64,000 nt of DNA from an uncultured Prevotella sp. (GCA_946415755.1 CAMKTS010000015.1:1-64000); one strand, 5' to 3'; positions 33,636 to 42,927 are shown, counted from the first letter of the stretch. Notes: generated by a model not told the origin, from the sequence alone. Program-made: numbers and translations.

Positions 33636-34726
33636 TTAAGCAACTCAAGAAAATTACTGTCCAGATGCTGGCTGGTGCCAATGTGGCTACCGTCATCGTA
33701 ATGTGTCTCGTGGGATTCAGCGACCGTGTCAATCCCGTCGACCATCCCCTGCTGTCGACGGTGGGTATGACGTTTCCTCTGTTCCTGCTTTTGAATATGT
33801 GCTTTCTCTTCTTCTGGATCATCTTTAAGTGGCGCATGGCATGGATTCCCATCTTGGGGTTCCTGTGCGCATACGTACCTATTAGTATTTATATGCCGCT
33901 CAACCTCAGACAGGACGTGCCCGACGGTGCCATCAAGCTCATTTCTTATAACGTCTGTTCATACGGTGGCAACTACAAATATGAGAATGGCTTTGAGGTG
34001 GTGCGCGACTATCTGATGGAGCAACAGCCCGACATCGCCTGTCTGCAGGAGGATGTGGACTCCTGGCGGCGCAACGTTTTCAAGGAGTATGAGAAGTGTT
34101 TTGCCAACAACGACACGCTGGTACTCTCAAAGACGGCTGCGAGTTTTAATGCCCTCGGCATCCATACACGCTTTCCCATACTGAAGCGGGAACGCATCGA
34201 CTATCAATCGTCGGCCAATGGTAGTGTGGCTTGGTGGCTGAAGGTGGAGGATGATACGCTGATTGTCATCAACAACCACTTTGAGAGCTGCCACCTTAAC
34301 AGCGATGACCGTCGCCAGTACCGCCAGATACTAAAGGGGGAGATGAACCGTGATTCGGTGCCCGCAGAGTCGCGGATGTTGCTTATCAAGCTAGCCGAGG
34401 CTAATGCCAAGCGGGCCACGGAGATAGATGCTGTGCGTAGCTATGTGCAAGAGCACAGCCACTATCCCATCATCGTTTGTGGCGACTTCAATGACTCGCC
34501 CATTTCCTATTCGCGCCATGCAATGGCGCAGGATCTCACCGATTGCTTCGTCACAAGTGGAAGGGGTATCGGTTTGTCATATAATCAGAAAGCTTTTCTC
34601 TTCAGGATTGACCATGTTTTCTGCTCCTCACAAATCACCCCTTACAATTGTAGGGTAAGTGCAGAAATTGACGCAAGTGACCATTATCCGGTCGTTTGTT
34701 GGCTGAAAATTGATGGAAAACCTTGA
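33632..34726 (+). CDS. Endonuclease/exonuclease/phosphatase-fold membrane protein
   Basis: A 364-residue protein beginning with GTG that overlaps the rhomboid stop by 4 bp. Two or three N-terminal membrane segments (GANVATVIVMCLVGF; FPLFLLLNMCFLFFWIIF) precede an EEP catalytic domain from about residue 95. It shows KLISYNVCSYGG, DIACLQEDVD (catalytic Glu), YPIIVCGDFNDSP and DASDHYPVVCWL (terminal His). Such domains cleave phosphodiesters or phosphates in nucleic acids or lipids. The membrane anchoring favours a role at the envelope, but the substrate is unknown. Confidence 0.85.
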   Translation: MIKQLKKITVQMLAGANVATVIVMCLVGFSDRVNPVDHPLLSTVGMTFPLFLLLNMCFLFFWIIFKWRMAWIPILGFLCAYVPISIYMPLNLRQDVPDGAIKLISYNVCSYGGNYKYENGFEVVRDYLMEQQPDIACLQEDVDSWRRNVFKEYEKCFANNDTLVLSKTAASFNALGIHTRFPILKRERIDYQSSANGSVAWWLKVEDDTLIVINNHFESCHLNSDDRRQYRQILKGEMNRDSVPAESRMLLIKLAEANAKRATEIDAVRSYVQEHSHYPIIVCGDFNDSPISYSRHAMAQDLTDCFVTSGRGIGLSYNQKAFLFRIDHVFCSSQITPYNCRVSAEIDASDHYPVVCWLKIDGKP

Positions 34727-34775
34727 AAAAATGCGGAAAATCTCTGATAAATTTCGTTGAGTGGAGAAAAATGCG

Positions 34776-34783
34776 TATATTTG
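34776..34783 (+). promoter_or_regulatory. secDF promoter -7 element
   Basis: TATATTTG, followed by GCAGGC, lies 47 bp upstream of the secDF ATG. A TTG at 34757-34759 is at the short distance of 16 bp. Confidence 0.6.
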
Positions 34784-34830
34784 CAGGCTAAAAATGCGAA
34801 ATCATAAATTAAAGTAACAAAATAATCAAA

Positions 34831-37800
34831 ATGCAAAACAAAGGAATTGTAAAATTTATCGCAATCGTTCTGATTCTCGTTTGCTGCTTCTATCTTTCCT
34901 TCTCGTTCGTGACCAAGCACTACGAAAGTAAGGCTGCCGCCATGGGCGAAGAGGCCGGTCAGGAGTACCTCGACTCTATCATGAACGAGAAAGTGTACTG
35001 CGGAATCTACTCATTCAAGCAGTGTCGCGAAATGGAGATTGGCCTTGGTCTTGACCTGAAAGGCGGTATGAACGTGATTCTTGAGGTGTCGGTACCCGAT
35101 GTGATCGATGTGCTGGCCGACCACAAGACGGATGCAGCCTATAAGAAGTCGATGGAAGAGGCTAAGAAAGAAGAAGAGACCAGCCAGAGCGATTTTATCT
35201 CGCTGTTCATCAAGTATTGGAAACAGAACTCTAACGGTCGTCCCCTGGCTGCCGTCTTTGCCACTCAGCAGATGAAGGGCAAGGTAAGCACCCAGTCTAC
35301 CGATTCAGAGGTGGAGAGCGCCCTGCGCGCCGAGGTGCAGTCGGCCGTTGACAACTCGTTCAATGTGGTTCGTAACCGTATCGACAAGTTTGGTGTCGTA
35401 CAGCCCAACATCCAGAAGCTGGAGGGGCAGAGCGGCCGTATCATGGTCGAGATGCCTGGTATCAAGGAGCCTGAACGTGTGCGTAAGCTGTTGCAGGGAA
35501 GTGCTAACCTGGAATTCTGGGAGACCTACAATTCACAGGAAATATATCCCTTCTTGGGTCAGTTGAACCAGAAGTATGCCATTACCGGCGGTGAGGCTGA
35601 AGAGCCTGCTGCTGAGAATGCCGAGGCTACTGAGAATGCTGAGGAGAAGACCGACAGTGTTGCTGCAGCTCCTGCCACAACTGACCTGGCTGCCAAGCTG
35701 GCTGCGGGCAAGAAGGATGACAAGGGAGCCGGCGCAAAGGCTATTGCCGCTGCCAAGAAGCAAAACCCGCTGTTCTCCATCTTCCAGCCCGTACCTCAGG
35801 GATTGTCTATCGTTGGTTATGCCAACGCTCGCGATACCGCAGAAGTCAACAAGATTATCTATTCTGATGTTGCCCGTCAGGTGCTGCCTGCTGAGTGCAA
35901 GCTGCGCTGGGGTGCTCAGCCAGAGGACTTCGGAGGTGAGAATACTAGAGGTGATATCTATGCCTTGTATGCCCTGAAGGTGACAGAGCCTAACGGACGT
36001 GCTCCGCTGGAGGGTGATGTGATTACCAATGCCAAGGACGAGTTCGACCAGATGGGACATCCTTCTGTATCGATGCAGATGAACTCTGACGGTGCCCGTC
36101 GCTGGAGCCAGATTACCAAGCAGAACATCGGCCGTGGCGTAGCCATCGTGCTCGACGATGCTGTATATAGCTCGCCTCGTATCCTCACACAGATTGACGG
36201 TGGTAACTCACAGATTACGGGTAACTTCACCATTGAGACTACTAAGGACTTGGCCAACACACTGAACTCTGGTAAGATGCCGGCTCCCACCCGTATTGTA
36301 CAGGAAGAGGTGGTGGGTCCCTCACTTGGTGCTCAGTCTATTCGTCAGGGTGTGATCTCGTTCATCGTGGCTTTCGTGCTGCTGATGGTCTACATGATTA
36401 TGCTGTATGGCTGGATCCCAGGTATCCTCGCTGATATCGCACTGCTGTTTAACCTCTTCTTCACACTGGGTATTCTGACATCGTTCCAGGCAGCACTGAC
36501 CATGCCGGGTATTGCCGGTATCGTGCTGACGCTGGGTACTGCCGTGGATGCTAACGTGCTGATTTACGAGCGTATCAAGGAAGAGTTGAAGCGTGGCCTC
36601 TCGCTAAAGGAAGCCCTCAACAAGGGTTACTCCAATGCCTTCTCGGCCATCTTCGACTCGAACGTCACGTCTCTGATTACCGGTTTCATCCTGCTGTTCT
36701 TCGGTACAGGTCCTGTCAAGGGTTTCGCTACCACTTGGATTATCGGTATCTTCTGCTCGTTCTTCACCGCAGTGTTCCTGACCCGTCTGGTTTATGAGAA
36801 TCGCCTGAAGAAGGATAAGTGGCTTGGTCTCACCTTCGTGACAGCTTATTCGAAGAACCTCATGCAGAATGCCAAGTACAACTTCATGGGTATGTACAAG
36901 AAGAGCTTTATCATCTGGGGTGCTGCTGCCGTGCTGTTCTGTGTGTCGTTCGCCGTTCGCGGACTCAGCCAGAGCATCGACTTCACCGGTGGTCGCAACT
37001 ATGTGGTGACCCTCGATAAGGAAACCCCCGTTGAGCAGGTGCGTCAGGCACTGGCCGGTGCTTTCGTCAATACCGTCGGTGAGAATGCCGGCAAGGAAGC
37101 AAACACCAGCGTTATCGCCCTTGGTACCGATGGCAAGACCATCCGTGTCAGCACCAACTGGGATATCGAATCGAACAATCCGAATGTTGACGACGAGGCA
37201 GAGACTATTCTGTACAACGCTTTGAAGAAGGGTAGTTTCGTCAGCCAGGCAAAGGTCGAGGACTTCAAGAATCCTGACGTCCGCGAGGGTGGTTCTATCA
37301 TCAGCTCGGCCAAGGTAGGTCCTGCTGTTGCTAAGGACATCACTTACGGTGCTATCGTCAGCGTTATTATTGCCCTTATCGCCATCTTCCTCTACATCCT
37401 CATCCGCTTCCGCAACGTGGCATACTCTACGGGTGCCACCATTGCGCTGGCTCTTGATGCATTGGTGGTGATAGGCTTCTACAGCGTACTGTGGGGCTGG
37501 GTTCCCATGTCGCTGGAGATTGATCAGGTGTTCATCGGTGCTATCCTGACGGTGATCGGTTACTCTATCAATGATAAGGTGGTGGTGTTCGACCGTATCC
37601 GTGAGAACTTCCAGCTCTATGGCAAGCGCGACCGTCAGACGCTGTTCAACGACTCGCTGAACCAGACGCTGGCCCGTACCATCAACACCTCTGTGACGAC
37701 CCTGATTGTGCTGCTCTGTATCTTCATCCTCGGTGGTGACTCCATCCGCAGCTTCTCGTTCGCCATGATTCTCGGTGTGATTATCGGTACCCTTTCGTCG

Positions 37801-37881
37801 CTGTTCATCGCTGCTCCCGTGGCCTTCCTCGTTATGGGTCGCACCATCCGCGAGACAGACTCCGACGTAGTCAACGCATAA
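34831..37881 (+). CDS. secDF: SecD-SecF fusion, protein translocase accessory subunit
   Basis: The 1,016-residue inner-membrane protein fuses SecD and SecF, as is usual in Bacteroidetes. The SecD half has GLGLDLKGGMNVILEVSVPD near 70-90 and the helices ending FEAALTMPG-like QAALTMPGIAGIVLTLGTAV. The SecF half starts near 690, with the signature DFTGGRNYVVTLD and VIGYSINDKVVVFDRIREN. It uses the proton gradient to pull exported chains out of SecYEG. Residues about 250-310 are an Ala/Glu/Lys-rich low-complexity insert in the periplasmic domain. A strong terminator follows. Confidence 0.96.
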   Translation: MQNKGIVKFIAIVLILVCCFYLSFSFVTKHYESKAAAMGEEAGQEYLDSIMNEKVYCGIYSFKQCREMEIGLGLDLKGGMNVILEVSVPDVIDVLADHKTDAAYKKSMEEAKKEEETSQSDFISLFIKYWKQNSNGRPLAAVFATQQMKGKVSTQSTDSEVESALRAEVQSAVDNSFNVVRNRIDKFGVVQPNIQKLEGQSGRIMVEMPGIKEPERVRKLLQGSANLEFWETYNSQEIYPFLGQLNQKYAITGGEAEEPAAENAEATENAEEKTDSVAAAPATTDLAAKLAAGKKDDKGAGAKAIAAAKKQNPLFSIFQPVPQGLSIVGYANARDTAEVNKIIYSDVARQVLPAECKLRWGAQPEDFGGENTRGDIYALYALKVTEPNGRAPLEGDVITNAKDEFDQMGHPSVSMQMNSDGARRWSQITKQNIGRGVAIVLDDAVYSSPRILTQIDGGNSQITGNFTIETTKDLANTLNSGKMPAPTRIVQEEVVGPSLGAQSIRQGVISFIVAFVLLMVYMIMLYGWIPGILADIALLFNLFFTLGILTSFQAALTMPGIAGIVLTLGTAVDANVLIYERIKEELKRGLSLKEALNKGYSNAFSAIFDSNVTSLITGFILLFFGTGPVKGFATTWIIGIFCSFFTAVFLTRLVYENRLKKDKWLGLTFVTAYSKNLMQNAKYNFMGMYKKSFIIWGAAAVLFCVSFAVRGLSQSIDFTGGRNYVVTLDKETPVEQVRQALAGAFVNTVGENAGKEANTSVIALGTDGKTIRVSTNWDIESNNPNVDDEAETILYNALKKGSFVSQAKVEDFKNPDVREGGSIISSAKVGPAVAKDITYGAIVSVIIALIAIFLYILIRFRNVAYSTGATIALALDALVVIGFYSVLWGWVPMSLEIDQVFIGAILTVIGYSINDKVVVFDRIRENFQLYGKRDRQTLFNDSLNQTLARTINTSVTTLIVLLCIFILGGDSIRSFSFAMILGVIIGTLSSLFIAAPVAFLVMGRTIRETDSDVVNA

Positions 37882-37902
37882 GGTTTACACCATATTATAT
37901 AT

Positions 37903-37937
37903 AAGCAGCCCGCTTCCGTTCAAGAAGCGGGCTGCTT
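37903..37937. terminator. Strong terminator after secDF
   Basis: A perfect 14-bp stem AAGCAGCCCGCTTC/GAAGCGGGCTGCTT with a 7-nt loop, followed by AGTTGTTTT. The 37940-37990 stretch beyond it holds several ATACTAG/ATATCTAG words and no gene. Confidence 0.9.
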
Positions 37938-37994
37938 AGTTGTTTTATAGATACACTAGATTTCCTGGAATATCTAGATATACTAGTAGAGATA

Positions 37995-38459
37995 CTAGTT
38001 GAAATAATAGAGGAAGGCGGCGATGCCCTCAAGTGCGGGCTTGCGCTGTCCTTCTATCTCGATGACGAACTTGATTTCGGCCTTACAGATTCCACGCAGG
38101 TTCTGGATGTTGTGTAGCGTGGTAACCAGGCGCACACGGCTACCGGTGATAACGGGCTGGCCGAAGCGCATGTCGTTCATGCCATAGTTGACGAGCATCT
38201 TGATATTGTTTACCTCTATAATCTGGTCCCACATGTAGGGGAGCAACGAGAGCGTCAGGTAGCCGTGGGCGATGGTGCTCTTATACGGACTCTCCTCCTT
38301 GGCGCGCGCTACATCGACGTGTATCCACTGGTGGTCGAGCGTGGCATCTGCAAACAGATTGATGCGCTCCTGGTCTACCTGCAGCCACTCCGATTTTCCC
38401 AACTCTTCGCCCAGGTGGGCGGCAAACTCATCGTATGAGTTAATGACTAATTTTCCCAT
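37995..38459 (-). CDS. MaoC-like (R)-hydratase family protein
   Basis: A 154-residue hot-dog-fold protein. The hydratase signature region is FADATLDHQWIHVDVARAKE (Asp/His dyad region) and STIAHGYLTLSLLPYM. Relatives hydrate 2-enoyl-CoA or related thioesters. The natural substrate here is not evident from the neighbours. It is apparently monocistronic; a minus-strand TAACTTTG box lies near 38499-38506. Confidence 0.85.
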   Translation of the reverse strand: MGKLVINSYDEFAAHLGEELGKSEWLQVDQERINLFADATLDHQWIHVDVARAKEESPYKSTIAHGYLTLSLLPYMWDQIIEVNNIKMLVNYGMNDMRFGQPVITGSRVRLVTTLHNIQNLRGICKAEIKFVIEIEGQRKPALEGIAAFLYYFN

Positions 38460-38529
38460 GATTTACTGTTTTTTTTCTTGTTTTGATGATTTTATGTTGC
38501 AAAGTTAGTCATTTTTCCCGAAAAATAAC

Positions 38530-38537
38530 TAACTTTG
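38530..38537 (+). promoter_or_regulatory. tRNA-Arg promoter -7 element
   Basis: TAACTTTG lies 15 bp upstream of the mature tRNA 5' end. A clear -33 box is not seen. Confidence 0.55.
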
Positions 38538-38552
38538 CAGTCGAAAAGCGTT

Positions 38553-38627
38553 GCCCTGATAGTTAAATGGATATAACAAGGCTCTCCTAAAGCTTAGTTC
38601 CGAGTTCGATTCTCGGTCGGGGTACCA
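38553..38627 (+). tRNA. tRNA-Arg (CCT), CCA encoded
   Basis: Acceptor arms GCCCTGA and TCGGGGT pair (two G-T pairs). The anticodon stem AGGCT/AGCTT encloses CTCCTAA, so the anticodon is CCT. The T-arm is CCGAG-TTCGATT-CTCGG, and CCA is present in the DNA. Confidence 0.93.
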
Positions 38628-38642
38628 GGAAAATCTTCGGCT

Positions 38643-39335
38643 TTAGTTCTTGGTAAAGCCGAGTGTAAGGACACTGATGCGGATGCCTTCAACATGTTTG
38701 AGGGCATCCGCACATGCTATCAGGGTGGCACCAGTGGTGCATACGTCGTCGATGAGTAGTACGTGGCGGTTTTTCAGCAGCTTGTCATCGGCCAGGTGAA
38801 ACATGTCGGCTACATTCTCTCTTCGTTCATAGCGGCTGAGTGCCGTCTGACTGTGTCGGAAATGCCTGCGCTTCAGTGCGTGGGTGACGATGGGCAGGTG
38901 GGTGATGTCACTGATACCACGTGCTATATGTTCACTCTGGTTATAGCCGCGCTGTCGCTTTCGTTTGCGAGAGAGTGGAACGGGCAGCAGGATGTCGATG
39001 CCGTCGAAGTAGGCGGCCAACTGCATATCGTTGGCCATGATGCGCCCCATATCCTCGCCGATGTCTGGGCGGTCGTTGTATTTCAGCTGATAGATGATCC
39101 GTGCAACCTCACTATGCGACTCGTAGAAGAAGAGGGCTGCAGCGCGTTCCACGGGTGTGAGATGCCAAAAGAGCTGTGCCATCGGGTTGTCGGTGGGTGT
39201 AAACTGGTAGGTGGTGCGCGGCAGATGCAGCAGACAGGGTGAGCAGAGCGTGCGCTCTGAGGGTGCCAGCCGTTGCCCGCAGATTTCACATTGGCGCGGC
39301 GAGATGAAGTCGAGGAGTTTAGTCCACCAGCTCAT
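38643..39335 (-). CDS. ComF family phosphoribosyltransferase-like protein
   Basis: A 230-residue protein. An N-terminal zinc-finger-like part has CEICGQRLAPSERTLCSPC (four Cys). A phosphoribosyltransferase fold follows, with LLPVPLSRKRKRQRGYNQSE and the PRPP loop HVLLIDDVCTTGATLIACAD. ComF proteins are linked to DNA uptake in competent bacteria; in Bacteroidetes the role is not proven. It is the last gene of a prmC-recX-comF operon and starts 11 bp after the recX stop. Confidence 0.88.
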   Translation of the reverse strand: MSWWTKLLDFISPRQCEICGQRLAPSERTLCSPCLLHLPRTTYQFTPTDNPMAQLFWHLTPVERAAALFFYESHSEVARIIYQLKYNDRPDIGEDMGRIMANDMQLAAYFDGIDILLPVPLSRKRKRQRGYNQSEHIARGISDITHLPIVTHALKRRHFRHSQTALSRYERRENVADMFHLADDKLLKNRHVLLIDDVCTTGATLIACADALKHVEGIRISVLTLGFTKN

Positions 39336-39346
39336 AGGATTTAGGG

Positions 39347-39844
39347 TTATTCCGGATGTTCCGGATGTTCTGGATCTTCCGGATTATCCGAATCTTCTAT
39401 ATTTAAGCACTGTCGGATGATGTCGAATGTGAAGCCGCGATTTAAGGCGAAGCGCATGAGTTTCTGGTTCCGTTCGTAGTCGGAAGCGGCCTTGACGGTC
39501 TTGCGTTTCTGGTGTAGCAGTGGGCGCAGCACGTTGAGGTATTCCTCATCGTCCACCTCGTTGAGCACCCGCTGTCGGATGTCATCGTCAATGCGTTTCT
39601 GCCACAGTGCCTGCTCCACCTTCCGGCGGCCCCATTTGTTGTAGCGCACCTTATCCTTGACGAAGGCACGGGCATAGCGCTCGTCATCGATATAACGCTC
39701 GCTGACCAGCCGCTGCATGATGCGTGCCTGGGCTTCGTCGGACAGTTCCCAGCGGCGCATCTTCTCCGTCATCTCATACTGGCAGTGCTCTCCCTGTGCA
39801 CAGAGGGCAGCCAGCGTGAGGTAGGCATCGTTTTCAGTTTTCAT
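39347..39844 (-). CDS. recX: RecX regulatory protein with repeat-derived C-terminal tail
   Basis: A 165-residue RecX-family protein, which modulates RecA filaments. The helical repeats read ELSDEAQARIMQRLVSERYI, DDERYARAFVKDKVRYNKWG and RRKVEQALWQKRIDDDIRQR. The last about 16 residues (EDSDNPEDPEHPEHPE) are unlike RecX. They are encoded by a CCGGATGTT-type tandem array (about 39346-39400), apparently added after the natural end. It follows prmC by 17 bp. Confidence 0.88.
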   Translation of the reverse strand: MKTENDAYLTLAALCAQGEHCQYEMTEKMRRWELSDEAQARIMQRLVSERYIDDERYARAFVKDKVRYNKWGRRKVEQALWQKRIDDDIRQRVLNEVDDEEYLNVLRPLLHQKRKTVKAASDYERNQKLMRFALNRGFTFDIIRQCLNIEDSDNPEDPEHPEHPE

Positions 39845-39861
39845 TTTCTTACTTTTCTTTG

Positions 39862-40707
39862 TTATCGTTTATGCGCCCTCATCATTCTTCGTTTGCCGAA
39901 TTGATCTTCTTTTGTTTCGATATCAGAGTATGACATCACGCTGAGCATTTCACGGAGGGAGTCGGCGTAGAGGGGGTTGATTTCAAAGTACAGCCAACCG
40001 CCGGGCTTTAGGGCTGTCAATGCATAGCGTGCGATGGAACGATAGAACAACAGTGGGTCGTTGTCGGGAACGAAGAGGGCGGTGTGCGGCTCGTATTCCA
40101 ACACGTTGGATTCCATGTACGCGCGTTCCTTATTACATATATAGGGTGGATTGCTGACAATCAATGAGAAGTGAGGCGTGAGGAATGAGGAATGAGGGAT
40201 GTTCAGGACATCTACTTGCTTAAACGACACGTTAACATCGGTACGTTTGGCATTCTCGGCTGCTACCCTCAATGCTTCGTCAGAGATGTCCCATGCCGTT
40301 ACTTGGGCATCGGGCAACGCAGCCGCCAGCGTGATGGCGATACATCCCGACCCTGTGCCGATGTCGAGGACACAGGGGGACTGTCCCCCTGTGCTGTCAT
40401 CGATGATCCATTGACAAAGCTCTGCCGTTTCAGGTCGAGGAATCAGCACGTGGTGGTTGACCAGAAAAGCCTGTCCGCAGAAGTCTGTCTGCCCTAAGAT
40501 ATATTGTACCGGTTCCTGCTGAAGCAGTCTTTCTGTAATTTCCTTCAGTTCTGCTTGGTGGTCTGCAGTTAATTGTGTATCTTTGCCGAGTAAAATGTCA
40601 GACAGGGAGAGTCCGTAGCGTATCTCGTACACCATTCGGGCGATGGCTTTTGCCTCGCCGTCACCATACACCTGTGCCAGTTGACGCCACATCTCGTTGT
40701 AAGTCAT
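39862..40707 (-). CDS. prmC: Release factor glutamine methyltransferase with repeat insertion
   Basis: PrmC methylates the GGQ glutamine of release factors using SAM. The 281-residue protein has the SAM loop VLDIGTGSGCIAITLAAALP and the substrate motif NPPY in LIVSNPPYICNKERAYMES. Just before that motif is NIPHSSFLTPHFS, an insertion encoded by a CTCATTC-type 7-bp array (about 40169-40203). It is in frame and replaces what is normally a short loop. The -7 box is only 4 bp upstream of this ATG, so the mRNA may be nearly leaderless; the next in-frame ATG is codon 6. Confidence 0.92.
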   Translation of the reverse strand: MTYNEMWRQLAQVYGDGEAKAIARMVYEIRYGLSLSDILLGKDTQLTADHQAELKEITERLLQQEPVQYILGQTDFCGQAFLVNHHVLIPRPETAELCQWIIDDSTGGQSPCVLDIGTGSGCIAITLAAALPDAQVTAWDISDEALRVAAENAKRTDVNVSFKQVDVLNIPHSSFLTPHFSLIVSNPPYICNKERAYMESNVLEYEPHTALFVPDNDPLLFYRSIARYALTALKPGGWLYFEINPLYADSLREMLSVMSYSDIETKEDQFGKRRMMRAHKR

Positions 40708-40711
40708 ACTG

Positions 40712-40719
40712 CAAAGGTA
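40712..40719 (-). promoter_or_regulatory. prmC operon promoter -7 element
   Basis: TACCTTTG on the minus strand lies inside TTTTCTTCGTACCTTTGC, the same 18 nt as at pckA and tRNA-Ser. It starts 5 bp upstream of the prmC ATG. AATTTC/AATTAA-type repeats (40727-40752) occupy the -33 region. Confidence 0.65.
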
Positions 40720-40761
40720 CGAAGAAAAATCAGAAATTAGAAATTAATAATTGAAAAATAT

Positions 40762-41691
40762 ATGGATACTGACAGGAAATATATGCAGCGTTGCTTGCAA
40801 CTGGCCGCCAACGGCATACAAGGGGCACGTCCAAACCCGATGGTGGGTGCTGTAATCGTGGCCGACGGCAGGATTATCGGTGAAGGATATCATGTGCGCT
40901 GTGGCGAGGCGCATGCTGAGGTGAATGCCTTCAACAGCGTGCGTCCTGAGGATGAGCATCTGATAGGAGCGTCTACGATATACGTGTCGCTGGAACCTTG
41001 TTCACACTATGGCAAGACCCCGCCCTGTGCCGACCTCATCATCAGGAAGAAGGTGCATCGTGTGGTCGTTGGTTGCATCGACCCCTTTGCCGAGGTGCAG
41101 GGTAGGGGCATAGAGCGCATCCGCCAGGCTGGCATAGAGGTCACGGTGGGTGTGCTGGAGGAGGAGTGCCGCTGGCTGAACCGTCGTTTCTTCACTTATC
41201 ACTCTAAGCACCGTCCGTATATTATATTAAAGTGGGCACAGACGGCCAATGGCTTTATCGACGACCACGGGCGAGCCTTGCAGATATCCAACGAGCAGAC
41301 GCAGATGCTCAGTCATCAGCTGCGTGCCGAGGAGGATGCCATCCTTGTGGGCCATACCACCGAGGCCCGTGAGCATCCGCAATTGACGGTGCGCCACTGG
41401 CACGGTCCCAACCCCAAGCGTATCGTGCTGACGCATGGCCGTCCGTTGTCACAACTGATAGATGACCTCTACCAGCATGGCATCCAGTCGCTCATCGTCG
41501 AAGGAGGACTGCAGACGCACGAGGCCTTTATCCATGCAGGCCTTTGGGATGAGATTCGCGTTGAGACGGCTCCCCTGACGGTTGCCGACGGCACGCACGC
41601 CCCCCAGCTGCCAGCTAATGTGTCGCTACTGAGACAGACAGTATGTAACGGCCATACCGTTTGCCGGTATGTCGTAGAAAAAAAACAGTAA
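40762..41691 (+). CDS. ribD: Bifunctional riboflavin biosynthesis deaminase/reductase
   Basis: The 309-residue RibD has an N-terminal deaminase (residues 1-145) with zinc ligands in CGEAHAEVNAFN (HAE) and PCSHYGKTPPCADLI (PCxxxGxTPPC). The C-terminal reductase (about 150-309) has ILKWAQTANGFI and QSLIVEGGLQTHEAFI. It carries out two successive steps after GTP cyclohydrolase II. It is divergent from prmC and convergent with rnhA. Confidence 0.96.
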   Translation: MDTDRKYMQRCLQLAANGIQGARPNPMVGAVIVADGRIIGEGYHVRCGEAHAEVNAFNSVRPEDEHLIGASTIYVSLEPCSHYGKTPPCADLIIRKKVHRVVVGCIDPFAEVQGRGIERIRQAGIEVTVGVLEEECRWLNRRFFTYHSKHRPYIILKWAQTANGFIDDHGRALQISNEQTQMLSHQLRAEEDAILVGHTTEAREHPQLTVRHWHGPNPKRIVLTHGRPLSQLIDDLYQHGIQSLIVEGGLQTHEAFIHAGLWDEIRVETAPLTVADGTHAPQLPANVSLLRQTVCNGHTVCRYVVEKKQ

Positions 41692-41709
41692 TAGAGTAAT
41701 AGTAGGGAT

Positions 41710-42174
41710 TTACTTCCGTCCGAAGTCGGCAGGCACCTCTCCCCATTTTGTGGTTTCCCACTTGATGATGGGGTTACGCCACTGGTGCGTCTGCAGCCAG
41801 CGTTCGGCACGTAGGATGATCTGATGGAGCGGCTCCGTCTCAGGGGTGCGCTCCAGCTTGGTTTTACACTTTCGCTTGTTGACCCACAGGATGGCGTTGT
41901 ACGAGTCAGAGTAGATGGCCTTGTCGTGCAGCCCCTGCTGTTGCATGAGAGCCAGTGCATGGACGATAGCCAGGAATTCACCGATATTGTTTGTGCCCTT
42001 CATGGGACCGAAGTGGAACACGCGGTAGCCTGTCTGCAGGTCGATGGCCTGATACTCCATCGGACCGGGATTGCCTGAACAGGCAGCATCCACTGCCCAT
42101 GCGTCGGCCCTTACCTCAGGGGGCAGGGGCAGCACCGTGTCGTTGCGGTATGTCGGTGGATTCTGTAGCGTCAT
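41710..42174 (-). CDS. rnhA: Ribonuclease H family protein
   Basis: A 154-residue RNase HI-like protein with the acidic residues in order: VDAACSGNPGPMEYQ (Asp), GTNNIGEFLAIVHAL (Glu), IYSDSYNAILWV (Asp) and the closing GEVPADFGRK. It removes RNA from RNA-DNA hybrids. The track start at 42243 would overlap cmk by 40 bp; the ATG at 42174 (MTLQNPPTYR) fits better. It follows cmk by 29 bp and is likely co-transcribed. Confidence 0.88.
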   Translation of the reverse strand: MTLQNPPTYRNDTVLPLPPEVRADAWAVDAACSGNPGPMEYQAIDLQTGYRVFHFGPMKGTNNIGEFLAIVHALALMQQQGLHDKAIYSDSYNAILWVNKRKCKTKLERTPETEPLHQIILRAERWLQTHQWRNPIIKWETTKWGEVPADFGRK

Positions 42175-42203
42175 TTTTATTTTCTCTCTCTCGTTGAGCC
42201 GTC

Positions 42204-42893
42204 TTATTCTGCTGTCACGCGATGGAACTGTTGCAGCAGCCATGCTTTCTGTTCGGCAATCGTCATGTTTGAATTGTCGAGCAGGATGGCATCGTCGGCC
42301 CGTCGCAGCGGCGATACCTCACGGTGGGAGTCGATGTAGTCGCGCTCCTCTACGTTCTTGAGGATGTCGGCATAGTCGGCAGGCATGCCTTTGGCCTGCA
42401 GCTCGTCGTAGCGTCGGCGTGCGCGCACCTCTGCTGATGCGGTGACGAATATCTTCAGCTCGGCATCAGGGAAGACTACCGTACCGATGTCGCGGCCGTC
42501 CATGACCACCCCCTTGTCGCGCCCCATCGCCTGCTGCTGGGCCACCATTGCCTCACGGACAAAGCCCAGGGTGGCTATGGGACTGACGTGACTCGATACC
42601 TCCATCGTGCGGATGTCGTTCTCCACCAGTTCGCCGTTCAGGTAGGTGTCGGGGCATCCGGCCTCTGTGTTGAAACGGAAGGAGATATGGATGTCACCCA
42701 ACTGTCGGCGCAGGGCTTCCTGGTCGATGCCGTCGGCAAGGAACATGCCGTGGCGCAGGGCATAGAGTGTGACACAACGGTACATGGCACCCGTGTCTAC
42801 ATAGACGTAGCCCACTTCGCGAGCCAAGTCCTTGGCCATTGTGCTCTTTCCGCACGACGAATGGCCGTCGATGGCGATGGTAATCTTTTTCAT
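42204..42893 (-). CDS. cmk: Cytidylate kinase
   Basis: CMP/dCMP kinase of 229 residues: [20 protein letters not shown] (P-loop), [16 protein letters not shown] and the nucleotide-binding [20 protein letters not shown]. The track's longer start at 43046 runs back into the porQ gene, so [10 protein letters not shown] at 42893 is used. The porQ-cmk order is common in Bacteroidetes. Confidence 0.95.
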   Translation of the reverse strand: MKKITIAIDGHSSCGKSTMAKDLAREVGYVYVDTGAMYRCVTLYALRHGMFLADGIDQEALRRQLGDIHISFRFNTEAGCPDTYLNGELVENDIRTMEVSSHVSPIATLGFVREAMVAQQQAMGRDKGVVMDGRDIGTVVFPDAELKIFVTASAEVRARRRYDELQAKGMPADYADILKNVEERDYIDSHREVSPLRRADDAILLDNSNMTIAEQKAWLLQQFHRVTAE

Positions 42894-42927
42894 ATCCTGA
42901 TTGGCAGATTTTACGGACTTTCTAATA

